Notes under the pieces: generated by a model
What the model saw: only the letters and a program-made list of their open reading frames with translations
Databases searched by the model: none
What the model was told of the DNA's origin: nothing
DNA from: Gonioctena quinquepunctata
Taxonomy: Eukaryota > Arthropoda > Insecta > Coleoptera > Chrysomelidae
Assembly: GCA_018342105.1 (NCBI GenBank)
Contig: JAFIRS010000998.1
Coordinates: 310,001-374,000, forward strand
Length of the DNA: 64,000 bases
Reading direction: 5' to 3'
Position numbers and translations under genes: made by a program
Shown: positions 45,301 to 56,069 of the stretch, in pieces
Position numbering within the stretch: the stretch's first letter is position 1
How the letters are laid out: every line of letters begins with the position of its first letter

Positions 45301-46425
45301 GTTCCATCTCTGGAACGACGTTGTTGTATTGTATCCGTCGAAAGTGAGTTTGATGGGAAAATGATCGCTCCCATATAAAGATGGCAGTACTTCCCAAGGT
45401 GTTGTGGTCAGGAGAGTCGGATCGCATATGCTCAGGTCGATAGCTGTAGTACTTCCGTCGAAGGAGTTAAATATCGTATGATCACCATTATTTAGTATCG
45501 ATAGATCGTAATGTTGAATTGAATTTGCTATTGTTCGTCCTCTGCGGTTCGAATTGGTACTTCCCCAGATGATATTATGGCTATTGAAATCCCCAATTAT
45601 AATTCTAGGCGACGGTATTTGTTCTAAGAGGTTGTTCAGTTCTACCTGAGTGACATCTCGGTTTAGGGAAATATAGACATTGCATATATTCAGGGTGTGG
45701 TGGGCTCGGATTGTGATAGCTACTGCTTCAAACGTTGTGTTGATGGCTAGTGGTTCCACATCGACTTCTAGTTTTGTGTAAATAGCTACGCCTCCGCTTT
45801 CTCTTTCTTGAAATTCTCTGTTGCGGATAAAGCTGTTGGAATTTTTTGGTTTGTGTCATCTGTCATTGGTTTCCTGTAAACATAATATGTCTGGGTTTTG
45901 TTCCGAGATGAGGACTTGTAGCATTTCTAAGTGCCAGAAATAACCGTTGATATTCCATTGTAAAATAGTTTTGGAAGCCATTGGAAAGAAGTATTGAAAG
46001 ATAATAAGAGGATACTAATATGTAGTATCTTGAGATGAGTCGCTCTCTCCTTCTGTTAGGGTGCTGTCGACGTACTTCAGGATTTTTTTGCGGAGCTTGG
46101 TACATCGTGTTTTTATACTTTTTTCCGTAAGATAAGGGTATGTTTTCTCCAGCATATTGCATAAAGGCAGTAGTTCTTTGGTGAAACCCAATGATATTTG
46201 TTCTGGTTCGGACGAACCGACAGTGTTTTCAAATAGATAATTGATAATTTAGAATGAACGGTGGGGAGTGTGATTCGATGAACTCCTTTGCTGGTGTTAT
46301 CATTTCTCATATTGGTCTTTGAGATTTTTCATCGATTGTCATATGTTTAGCCTTCTTGAATTTTCGATTATCTGGTTTGGAGAATATGTTATCTATAGTT
46401 TTTTCTTGGTTAGGTGTACGGGAAA
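42305..46425 (-). mobile_element. I-like LINE inserted in family A
   Basis: A 4.1-kb minus-strand non-LTR element with endonuclease, RT and RNase H. The 3' end is at 42305-42325, where the minus strand ends in a run of A (with TATATT) after GCGCCAATTACCCCAGCGG. The 5' side shows a degraded ORF1-like stretch (about 46420-46022, includes TPNQEKTIDNIFSKP and LGFTKELLPLCNMLEKTYP). The element cuts a family A copy exactly, as the two halves flank it. RNase H after the RT together with an APE-type endonuclease points to the I group of LINEs. 5' truncation is possible. Confidence 0.82.
42369..45981 (-). pseudogene. ORF2 of the I-like LINE: endonuclease, RT, RNase H
   Basis: Starts at MASKTILQWNINGY (ATG at 45981). 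Endonuclease: ILCLQET, GGVAIYTKLEV, PSPRIIIGDFNSHNIIWGS, YGSDHFPI, with all main catalytic residues present. RT: WQGATVVPISKPNK, PGSYRPISLTNSLCKLMEKI, SGFRKHRSTIDNI, FFDLEKAYDTAWR (motif A), NGTPQGSIISATSF (motif B), ARLHADDLILF (active site, both Asp present), LKYVDEIKFFEM. RNase H: VKLYTDGSETDQGVG (D), YTAELIAILQAL (E), LIITDSLSAL (D), IWIPSHIGIVGNEKAD (H and D). The frame is broken only lightly: an in-frame TGA at 45856-45858 (codon 42), a TAG at 43612, and later stops or shifts in the RNase H part. 45759-43612 is open for 715 codons. It is the best preserved coding sequence in the window and a recent insertion. Confidence 0.88.
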
Positions 46426-46480
46426 GCAGTTTTTTTGTTAGATATTTACAAACAAATAACTCCATTTTTAACACGCTTTT
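46425..46480 (+). repeat. Family A, middle piece of the interrupted copy
   Basis: GGGAAAGCAGTTTTTTTGTTAG and ATAACTCCATTTT continue family A exactly where 42300 left off. The match ends near 46478. Confidence 0.7.
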
Positions 46481-46746
46481 TTAGCTTCACTTGTAACTAA
46501 CAAACAATGTATTCAATGACAATGTGACTAGGACCATGCCTATTTCTCCTTCACTTACCAACTGATTTGAATGGAATTTTTCAATGAAAAGTTAAAAATA
46601 AAATTTAAATTTGAACACCAAAAAAACGCATTTATGGCATAAGGGACCAGAAAGTTGAAACTAATAATAATAAAGTAATTGACCAGAAAATTTTCTTTTA
46701 TGTAACAAAAGTGTGGGGTGCTCTTCACTCACTTGTCATAATGATA

Positions 46747-47520
46747 TTAACCTTCCGCAGATAACGTGGGTGGTTTCTTAATTTTTGATAACGTCGGTCT
46801 GACAAACCGATTTTTTCAAGGAATGATTATTGGCCGTTTTTACTTAAAAATAAATGAATATTTTTTATTGAACATAATATTTGACTATAATTTCCATGTA
46901 CAAATACAAACACAAACGGATTTTTGAAAAAATATATTTTTTTTGCACGCTATAAAACAGCTGTATTTTCATTCAATACAACAATAATTCAACCAAAAAA
47001 AAATATTCCTCTGATAAAAATGACAAAAACATAAACAGTAATGAATTAACATTGAATATAACAATATAATAGAAACAAAAAAATTGAATGAATAAAAACT
47101 GGCAACTGAACAAACTAGTTCAAATTTTATCAATTTTCATTTTGGCGAATGCAGTCTATGCGCATTCCCTGGAGATGCTGACTGATTCACTGACTTTCTC
47201 ATACAGTCTTCGCAATCGCTCCTGTTCTCTTTCGTAACTCATTCTGACGTAGTCACACTAAAAACATACTATTCAGTTCAAGAATGAATTATACTTACCT
47301 CAGAGTTTTACACGAACGATAACGCCGGTTTCACGCACCGTATACTTATTTTTCTAACGAAGCAAACGCTCTATTCGACAGACAATGTAAACCTGACAAG
47401 ATTCTTAATACTACGAAAGGTACCCTGGCGGAAAGCGGGAAATATATAAACAACAGATAGTTATCGCGAATATTCAAATCAGTCGGTGCGAGAGACCGTA
47501 CGTTATAAGCGGAAGGTTAA
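46747..47520 (-). mobile_element. piggyBac derivative (TTAA-flanked, TIRs)
   Basis: TTAA at 46747-46750 and again at 47517-47520 bound a 766-bp element. Its ends are inverted repeats: CCTTCCGCAGATAACG on the left and the complement of CCTTCCGCTTATAACG on the right (14 of 16). TTAA target duplication is the mark of the piggyBac superfamily. On the minus strand the right end looks like the transposase promoter: a TATA box (GTTTATATATTT, 47452-47441), a splice donor GTAAGTAT at 47298, an acceptor TTTTTAG at 47258 (a 41-nt intron, unusually short), then ATG at 47242. The reading MSYEREQERLRRLYEKV suits the acidic/basic N-terminus of these transposases but stops after 28 codons. The catalytic domain is deleted. 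Confidence 0.8.
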
Positions 47521-47636
47521 GATAACTGATATCAAGCACCTCACGCTTCATTATATGAAAAAAAAATTCTTATTTTAAATTCATTCGGCTTCATTGCCAT
47601 ATAGGTATGCGTGTTTTTTTTCCAAATTATAATTTT

Positions 47637-47770
47637 CATATAGATTTTTCAAATCACAGAAAAATCTTCCTATTCAATATTCAATTGAGAATGTTTCCCT
47701 TTTCAACATGAATACCCCACAAGAGTTCGTTTAGAACGATGGAAAATAGTGATTAAGTTTATCTCTCAGT
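47637..47770 (+). repeat. Family A, right piece of the interrupted copy
   Basis: TAGATTTTTCAAATCACAG, AATATTCAATTGAGAATG, TTTCAACATGAATACCCC and ATCTCTCAGTCGCTGG follow family A in order, from where the middle piece ended. The gap 46480-47637 holds the piggyBac derivative and about 390 bp of further inserted or diverged sequence. Confidence 0.82.
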
Positions 47771-48864
47771 CGCTGGATATAGCTGGATATATTTGCTGGT
47801 CGATGCAACTGAAACAAAATAATATGACCAGCTTCAGTTCTCAACAGTGAGATAGTATTAGCAATGAAGAACATTCCAAGAGGAGGCGTCTCATGTTTTC
47901 GGTTGGTGGTCACAAAAACATTCATTATTCACATCAACTATTGAGACTTTCGTTTGAATGGTTTTCTTCTCCATGAGTGAATGTGATTTTATGTCATTGT
48001 TGTTTGTGTGGAAGTTGACACGTTTTGAATACAACATTCAACATATCATCTTGGTAACTCTTCACTCCATGTGACCTACAAAATTCAGCACGTCACGATT
48101 TTTTTCAAACAATATCTGTTCATGATCACTATATAGTTACATCCTTGATATTTGTATTTCACCAAACTAATGAAATATATTGAATGGAAAAGAACTAGAA
48201 ATGTTAATTAATACGTATTCCGTTGAATTCAAAATTTAAATATTTAGTAAATTGTGAAATATATTCGAAAAAAAATTGACAAAACACCAATGAGGTGCGT
48301 TTTGCCTGCTTGATTATCACATATATATCGGCAATAAAATTTCATAGCTGTTGGAGCCTTCGGCATATGATTATCACGTCTTCTGGTTCATATATGACTG
48401 ACATTCCAGTACATAAGTATTTGCTGAGTTTGGTGATTCACTATAAATTCCTACAAACTAGTTGGTTGCGATAGAAATCAACATGAATGAAACCAAAGTT
48501 TCTCAGTGGACGTTTTGAATTCAGTAGAATAAATCATCTGGCTTCTGTATGAATGTATTAATCATATCACAATGATATAATTTCACCAAAAAAAAAATTA
48601 ATCACGAAATGAAAAACAGACAAACGTGGTCTGAGATCGCAGTCAAAGAAAGGCATTAATGTTGAAAAAGAGGACATTCTCCATTCCATTTTATTTATTT
48701 AGCATGTGCTTTTGTTGGGGTGGAGTTGTATTCAGTTTAATTTCACGATGAAATCACTTAATTTTCATTTTACCTTTCTCAGTTATGAAATGAATTTTGT
48801 TTCCAATATGTAATTGGAAATACTCTCCATTTCAAGCAAACAAAAGATACTCACTTCACTGAAT
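47771..48864. other. No identifiable feature
   Basis: AT-rich, with no coding or repeat signal beyond the family A edge. Confidence 0.4.
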
Positions 48865-48932
48865 AATTTTCACTAAACTTGGTTTACAAAATCACGACAA
48901 GTATTTCGCTATACAATAGCTTATTCAGGAGA
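48865..48932 (-). ncRNA. Hammerhead-like motif of a Penelope-type terminus
   Basis: The minus strand reads CTCCTGAATAAGCTATTGTATAGC then GAAATACTTGTCGTG and AACCAAGTTTAGTGAAAAT. CTGAATA (consensus CTGANGA), the AGC/GC stem, GAAA and a GTC triplet are in hammerhead order. It is the same family as 25270-25345 and 21085-21150. The downstream word TCTTCAGTAAAACAAATTC (48956) is shared with 21319. Activity unlikely given the changed core base. Confidence 0.42.
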
Positions 48933-49739
48933 TTGTATCAATTACCTGTTCAATCTTCAGTAAAACAAATTCGGGGTTGCCTGGAAGTCGTACATCCTTG
49001 GTTTTAATTAATTTCCAATATAGATTTTGGAATGAAATTACAGTATCTCCTAATCAAGTCGATGAGATTTTCTAAGAGTTTCAATGACGGTGCTGTTATG
49101 AAAGATACGACAGGACGAATGAGTTGATTTTTTTGATGTTCAAAATTGATTTCCGAGTATTCTACCAGAAGAACCTATCACACTGGTAGAGGTTGGTTAC
49201 AAATGATTTGGATCCGATGATCATACAAGAGAAGTTATATTTGTCAAATTAATTTCAATTCAACAATCAATTATATCCTTCTGATGAAGTCCTAATAATG
49301 GGTAATCTTCCGAGTCCTTCATCGGCCGAAATATTCTTGGACAACTTGCAGGAATATATCTACAAAAATTATTCAAATAGAAATTGCTTGTACTGGACAG
49401 GGATGCGGACATTTCTTCAATGTGCCTTATGGGAACTGAAAGACAGATTGTAGATTGCATGGGGGTCGATATGGCTGTTCAGCCTCTCTGTACCTCGACC
49501 TATAAGATCAGTGTCCTGGAAGCTAGGTTTCTGATTTCTGAGGGCGTGTTCGGAAGCCTCTTGTGAAACAATGATTGGCAGACGCGAAGCAGGTACTCGT
49601 CGTTTCCAGATTTGAGCAGGGCAGCTCCATGTTACGGACGTTCAGTTTCCTGTAGACCACTACCTGTTTCCATGAGAAGTTGGAGTACTCTACTTGAGCT
49701 GGGGAGTTTTTCTCACTCTGTTTTTTCATCCATTCATGA
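48933..49739. other. Unclassified, possibly Penelope-related
   Basis: Near 49278 the plus strand has TTCTGATGAAGTCC and at 49324 CGGCCGAAAT, words that occur in hammerhead-bearing termini, but the spacing is too long for one motif. 49390-49730 is GC-richer with short frames on both strands that I cannot classify. Confidence 0.25.
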
Positions 49740-50345
49740 TCCTACGAGAAGCTAGGGAACAACGGTCGCCTTCGACAGAGCCCCACTTGCCGCAGGAAGG
49801 CAAGTGAAACCGGGGGGCGCCAGGTGCCCCAGAGTTCGCATAAACGCAACTAGTCAACCCACTAGCCATGCAGTCTTCGGCTTATGCTGTTGCACCTTGT
49901 ACTTGGGGAGATTTTCATTGTAGTTCTTTTCTACTCGACAGGCTGGTTGAGGCAAGCCCCTTGTCCCCCCTCTCACGCATTGCTAGCGATTTCTAGTTTC
50001 AAGCGCGGTTTGTACCAGGTAGGTTTCCACAGAGAGTTCCAGCACTTTAGCGTGCCAGATCCGCTCTGGACATATCATCCAGTCGCCATCCTGACCCGCC
50101 GGAAAACAGATTCCGTCCCCCACGCTGTGGTTCCTGGTATCTCCGTTGGGGTGAAACTTCGTTGGGAAATAGCAGAACCATAGGTGATCCAGTCAATCCC
50201 TATCCAGCGGTGCTCTGTGGAAGCAAACACCCGATGCCTGAGTTCACCTATCATTCCACAGTCCGAACCTTCGTGCTTGCGGTGGGTAACACCACAATCA
50301 GCAAGCCAAGTTGGATAATGGCCAAAAGCAATCGACCCCGCCGTA
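49740..50345. other. GC-rich block of unknown origin
   Basis: A sharply GC-richer 600-bp block (for example GGGGGGCGCCAGGTGCCCC at 49814-49832, itself a near palindrome) in an AT-rich setting. Open frames of 65-99 codons occur on both strands (plus 49884-50183, minus 50075-50356) and overlap each other. None shows a motif I know. Composition suggests an inserted element part (for example the 5' region of a GC-rich LINE) or horizontally acquired DNA. The boundaries are fairly sharp on both sides. Confidence 0.35.
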
Positions 50346-51435
50346 TTGGGAGACAATAAGATCTCGTATTCGACTTTATCAACGCAATCACCCTTTGATG
50401 AATTTTCAGAAAAAAATTGAAACAGATAATTCTATGAACATTTTAGACTTCACTATAACAGAAATCAGTAATGAACATGCGTTTTGAATTTTTTATGAAC
50501 ACTCATATACAGACATCACAATACACAGTGTCTCAACATATCCACAGCAACATAAATTAGCTGCATATAATAGTTCAATACATATACTGATCAATATCGC
50601 TCTTTCAGAAGAACAGTTTCGTAAGTATTTCGATATAATCAAACAGATAACGATTATAGTTAAAATCGATATTATCTTCAGAAAAGTTTTACGAGAAGAG
50701 TTTTCTCATCGGAACGAAAACCATAATTTCGAAGTTGATATAAATATAAGCCAACATGCCGATTTTTTTCAACTTCTTTCGATTGTAATATTACTAAGGC
50801 CAACAATGTGTGCCTTGCCCTCTCCGCTTGGTGCTGTAGTGCACCCTGGAATCGGGAATAACAAACTTTCTTACATAAACAGTCAATGATTCACGTTGTG
50901 TTTTGTCTTGAATATTAAACATTGAAAATAACGCTAAACAAAGGCATCTTTGAAACAAAAAACATATATCATATAATCCTATCCATATACAGTCCACAAA
51001 AACTCTGAAACACACTTTTTACGAGAAACTACCTCAAGATTGGATACAGATCAGATTTGGGGAAATTCATTGAGAACGATAGAGATTAAACTGGAAAATC
51101 TGATAGATTTGGAGTATATAATTCAACTTTCCCCCCTTCGCAAAATTTGACATTGGCCAAACAGGTATAACAGTTGGAAAACGATCAGAACGATGGAACT
51201 GTTTTTCCAATGGAAACATGAATTAAACATCTGCTACTTTCCTCTCAACTAAAAAATATTGTTTTGTTAACGATTGCGAAATATTCAATATAGAAAAGAC
51301 AGGTTTTAAACTCGACTTTCTAGAAAGTTTGAAATCAAAAAAAAACTGGCAATATTTGCTTGATAACCAGATACACTCAAATAATTCTCCTCCACTGAAT
51401 TTGGTTCACTAAAGATTGAACAGGTTCTACTCAGT
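50346..51435. other. No identifiable feature
   Basis: AT-rich spacer before the copia remnant. I looked here for a partner of its LTR and found none. Confidence 0.35.
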
Positions 51436-52992
51436 CTAGATCGTGATTGTTGAATCAGTATTATCTCCACTTGGAGAAGTTATTGTACAGCGAAGTTTGT
51501 TCAACTTCAACAAACAAATAAGCTTCCATATGCCATTTTCCAAATGGGACCTGTACTCAAGGTCCATGGCTTGCTTCCAAAGATCACGGTCAGGACGATT
51601 TTGAATTTCTTCAATCGTCATTGGATCATCGGGTTCACTCAAGATCATAGCGTGAGAAACATAATCCTTGAATTTGATAGGTGCACGTCTGACACGTTCT
51701 CCCCTTCTATGAACAGTAGGATCAGTTTGCTGTGAATCGACACGATATGTTGGATCGTCGTTTTCATCATCCACTCGATCGCTGTCAACATCTGACATAA
51801 AACGAAAATCGGTTTATTATTCAAATCATCCTCTTCAGTCAGGTCATTTGCTGCTGAACTCTGATCTTTGCTGGGTCCATCGCCTGACTTTACTGAAAAG
51901 TCACAAAGTCTATTATCTTCACCGGTGGGGTAATCTGAAACTACTGGAGTATGTTCAGCTTCTTGATTGTTCATTTTTTGACCGTCCTTGTCATCATATA
52001 CCAGAGGAAAGTTGACAAAAAATTTTTTGGATTTGCCAAAAGTTGTGATCCTCTTTCATGTTCCGAAAAAATTACATTACAAGACACAAAAATTTCCCAT
52101 TCCTTTGGATCGCTTCACCATCAACACTGTAGCCAATGAGTATGCTGGGAAATGATTTGGGGTCCAATTTTTTTCGGTTGACAGCTGGAACATGAGCATA
52201 CACTTTGCAATCAAATGTACGAATATGCTTCACGGTTGGCTTGGGCCCGTTCAAATTTCGAGAGGGGTGGCTTCTGTGCATTTCGTTGGAGATCTGTCAA
52301 GACAATAGCATGCCGTGTTTGCTGCCTCCGCCCAGAATTTGTGAGGAAGTCCCGGATCAGCAAGTTAACATCTGACCTTCTCCACGATCGTGCGGTTTAA
52401 ACGGTTCGCTTTCCTGTTTTGCTCGGGCGTGTGAGGAACGGAGGTCTGGTGTTCGATACTTGCAGCGCAAAGGAAATTTTCCATTTGATTGAAACAAAAT
52501 TCACAATATCTGTTCTAAGCGATTTTATCTCCAGGCTCGGTTAATTTTCTACAAATTTCTTAGAATTAACAAATATGTCAAAATCAGGCTCTTTTTTGCG
52601 AAACATGTGACTGAAATCATCAAAGAAAGTATCAATCAATAAACCAACCCTTCTGGTGAGTCCTGAATCTTGGAAAGCGGATTCCAAAGTTTTCCATGCT
52701 TCTCGGGCCGTCTTTGTTGATTGCAAATGAACGTAATTCACCTGATCAACCAGAAGAACAATTTCTGCTCTAGCCTTGAGATCTTTTTTGTAAGGATCGA
52801 ATTCGCAGTCACATGAAACGCAGTCGCAAAGATCTTGATCTAGAAAGTATGCCTGTACTGCGAATTTATAAGCATCGTAGTTCTTGCGCCCCTTCGGTTC
52901 TTCTATTTGCGGGATCTCACTCGACATATTCACACACTTGTACAGGAAATACTCCCAGCGAATTTTGCAAAATGTCCTGGGCCCATAACCTA
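51436..52992 (-). pseudogene. Ty1/copia retrotransposon, internally deleted
   Basis: Read on the minus strand. A primer-binding site GGTTATGGGCCCAG (52990-52977) is complementary to initiator Met-tRNA as used by copia. Gag (52933-52541): GRKNYDAYKFAVQAYF, ARAEIVLLVDQVNYVHLQ, AREAWKTLESAFQD. Integrase C-terminal half (about 52470-52040): PHTPEQNRKANR, FWAEAANTACY, KPTVKHIRTFDCKVYAHVP. Linker and RT start (51974-51436): RRGERVRRAPIKFKDYV, NRPDRDLWKQAMDLEYRSHLENGIW. Protease, the integrase catalytic core and most of RT/RNase H are absent, and the gag frame ends within about 70 nt of the integrase piece, so a large internal deletion is likely. Several stops. The 5' LTR should lie just above 52992. 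No 3' LTR was found. Confidence 0.85.
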
Positions 52993-53339
52993 ATGTAATT
53001 ATATGATATATTGCTCAGATGAACTGGAAATGATGACTGACACTGACACGGACTTTACTGTATTTATTTGACATATCAACAACATAACACCATCGGAAAT
53101 ATCCAATGATTCTACATAATATAATCGAATGGAATAGCCCAACATGATCGGATTCTCAGATGGAATTCGGATCTCAACTTAACTTGTCTTGGAATTAATA
53201 AATCGGACAGGAATATCGTGAATTTACGAACCCAAATCACACAATTCTTGAATGAAGTGTTAATTATGCATCGAAATTATATTGATATCCAACTAATGGT
53301 GCCAAAAGGAAGTGTGTTGATCTCCACCAATATTTAATA

Positions 53340-54740
53340 ATCCTAGATGATTTATGAAATATATAATTGCAAGGATACTGCCCTGTGGAACCCTTATTGC
53401 TATTTCAGAAGCACTGGATAATTTTTCAGGTGGGAATTCCACCAGCTGTTGGATATTCCTCTGATGCCGTACTTAGATAGCGGAACAAATGGAATGATAT
53501 GGTCAATACTGTCAAATGCCTCTGAGAGATCCACAAGAATCTTCCATGACAGATCATAATCAACTAATTCCTGCAACACTTCCAGTGCTTCTTTGGTTTT
53601 TCCCATTCTAAATGATGGTTACCACCTCATCGAGCAGTACTGGGTGGAGAGAGAGAGTACAATCATAGAAATAATTCGAATTGAAGGAGCTATTGGGTTT
53701 ATTAAAAGCAGAATTCTGAGACGTAGTGAGTGAGAAAATACTCACGGAATGCTTGTTGAATTGGTCAGCTTTTTGCAGTGGAATTTCTGATTGAAAATAT
53801 TGTTTCGTTGTACCATTTCTTCCAGTATCTGATTGATATATTTTGTTTTCATTATATTGTTTTTTTCATTTTTAGAAAAATTATCCTAATTCGCTTCTAT
53901 TGTGTAATAAATGGTTTCATTCTTGGAATTACAAATTGATCAATTCTGAAAATAACTTGTTGATCTTTCATGAATTTAACCTCATCACATGGGAGTATGG
54001 TTCTGGAATTTTACTTTCAACATCGGACAAACTATTATCGTATTGAAAGAGAAAAATACGGACAAATCACTAGTACGTTTCGTACATGTCCTGATAGTTT
54101 CCTTAGCCTCTTTTTGTAACCGCTGGCCCAAGTTCCACATGGTGTCATTGTTACAATTATCTTCTTAGGTATTTATCATGTCACACTCTGAAATTTGGGC
54201 AAGAGAAACTGAAGAGCAAGTAAAAATGCAGTTTTTGAGTTATTTCCTCCAAAGCTGGTTATGATATTACCCAGACACTCACTGGAACTAGGCATTACCC
54301 TGGTAGATTCAACACTGGTTAGCGCTGCATCGAAACTACTCAAGAGTGCTATGAAATATATGCGATTTTTGCTATTCAGAGTACTGGGTAGACAATTCAG
54401 TTTATTCAGAAAAACATCAACTCCACTATGTAGAGTTCTGTATACACACACTATGATGAAATTTAAATTACTTGCTTTGCATCAAAACATTCAATCACTC
54501 TCTCTACTGAGAGATTATTGATTACTTAGGAACTAGTACTCGAAAGATCGTTGAACACGTACACCTCCTTGTTTTCTTTCATCTCTATAGTAGCTTGAGA
54601 CTGAAGTATAGTTTGATATGTCGACTTCGGTCAGTTAGGCATAATCAGCCAGATGCTGTACCATGATTGGGCACTTTTCAAGTAACTTGTCATTGGTATA
54701 TTATATTTCTTACATTATTGTTTACTCTGCCAGCCAGATA
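53340..54740 (-). pseudogene. CR1/Jockey-type LINE with endonuclease and RT remnants
   Basis: From high to low: YRDERKQGGV (endonuclease, near 54590), CVYRTLHSGVDVFLNKLN (54451), FDAALTSVESTRVMPSSSECLGNIIT (54345-54260, end of the endonuclease), then RT: EALEVLQELVDY, WKILVDLSEAFDSIDH (motif A, 53560), YGIRGISNSWW, and RVPQGSILA (motif B, 53400-53370). The element is cut off before the YADD motif at about 53340. The region between (53650-54170) has lost the usual spacer wording. Multiple frameshifts. Dead. Confidence 0.72.
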
Positions 54741-55785
54741 AGTTTCGATGCCGAACTGAAACATATTCCAGTTTGATTTTTCTTTTGGAACCACCTAGAC
54801 AGCCGTGATACCATAATATCATTATTATTTTCTTATAGCTAAGAATTTTGCCAATTCATCCTTGAAAAAGCAGGCCATCAAATGAAATCATGAAGGCTTT
54901 GACGAAACACAAAATAATTTCTCATCGATTCATAAACATAATATTGAATATATATTTTTTGGACGAAATGCTGTACTGTACACGTTCTGTACAACTAGAA
55001 ACTTTTCATTTCAGTCAAACGGAGACAAATGTTGCTCATTCGCGCATTTGAGCAGCTGAGCTATACTCATGAAAGGTATGAAACCAATGCAATATTCTCT
55101 CGCTGCGACGATAGTGATTATTGGATGTTGGACCATAGAGAATAGAAGACGTCTATTCTTGTTAGCTTCTTAGTCGATGTACCGACTCCAGTGTTGTGAT
55201 TTGAACAGTGTTTCGTTAACTATTAATTCCACGAACGATGTACGTGCATGAAATTCATAGAATATGATCTTAAATGTGCATATTTTGAGACGGACGGATA
55301 AGTGTCATGACGCTCATTCATGATTCGATGTAAGATTGCATACAAAGCCAAAGGCATGTCTCGAATTATTGGACAATAGCTGAAATTTAATCCGGCAACA
55401 TTGATGTGATGAAAGGGATACTCATTTGTGAACGTATTCAGAATGAAATATTATTTTTTGGAATTTGGGGTGTCATTTTTCTCATTCCTATAATGATGAA
55501 CACTAGGGAGGCATTAAGTCAGACCTCACACCTCCATGCCTGCCCCAGGTTTTTTCAAATTGTCACCTCCATTGAGGTATAGATTCTCGACAATATTGAA
55601 TTGTTTATCTCACAATTGACTTTCAGAATAGAACTGATAGTTTTACTGCTAACATTCTTTCCCTCGTCAAATCTTTGATTGTTCTCATAACTGACATCGT
55701 TTTTCTCCTCAATTTGATGTACATCTAGATCTTGTTATCCTCGCATCACGTTCTCAGCTTTCATTTGGTGAATGGACGACCTTAC
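54741..55785. other. No identifiable feature
   Basis: AT-rich. If the exon at 55786-56069 is real, this would be its downstream intron on the minus strand. Confidence 0.35.
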
Positions 55786-56069
55786 TCCATATCGAAGATT
55801 GGACTCCACATGATGCTCACTTCAGTATGGTCAACAGTTTGATCGATGACCTCTTTCATACTAGGATTTGTATTTGCGTTTCTACCATTTACATTTCCGT
55901 TACCATTATCATCACTGGCGTCATGCAAAGACAAGGTACTCAATGTTATACGACTTGAGAACCTAGATGGTGTCTGCTCCAAATCATGCTTCGGTGCCTT
56001 CGATATTGGTCTCGTAGCTTCGTTCAAATAGGTGTATTTGCTTCTTTGTTCGACATTTCCTTTTTCAAA
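55786..56069 (-). CDS. Candidate host-gene exon, 94 codons (unknown gene)
   Basis: On the minus strand, AG at 56071-56070 is followed by a 284-nt open stretch that ends at a strong donor (GA|GTAAGG, GT at 55785-55784). The frame has no stop and starts FEKGNVEQRSKYTYLNEA. It goes on with a basic/polar segment (SKAPKHDLEQTPSRFSSR), a Ser/Leu patch, an Asn/Gly-rich low-complexity linker (DDNGNGNVNGRNANTNPS) and an acidic end (EVIDQTVDHTEVSIMWSPIF). It looks disordered and cytosolic, with possible phosphorylation sites. Residue use differs from the TE remains around it, and it has no stop. The acceptor lacks a strong pyrimidine tract, which is the weak point. No neighbouring exon was found. Confidence 0.4.
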
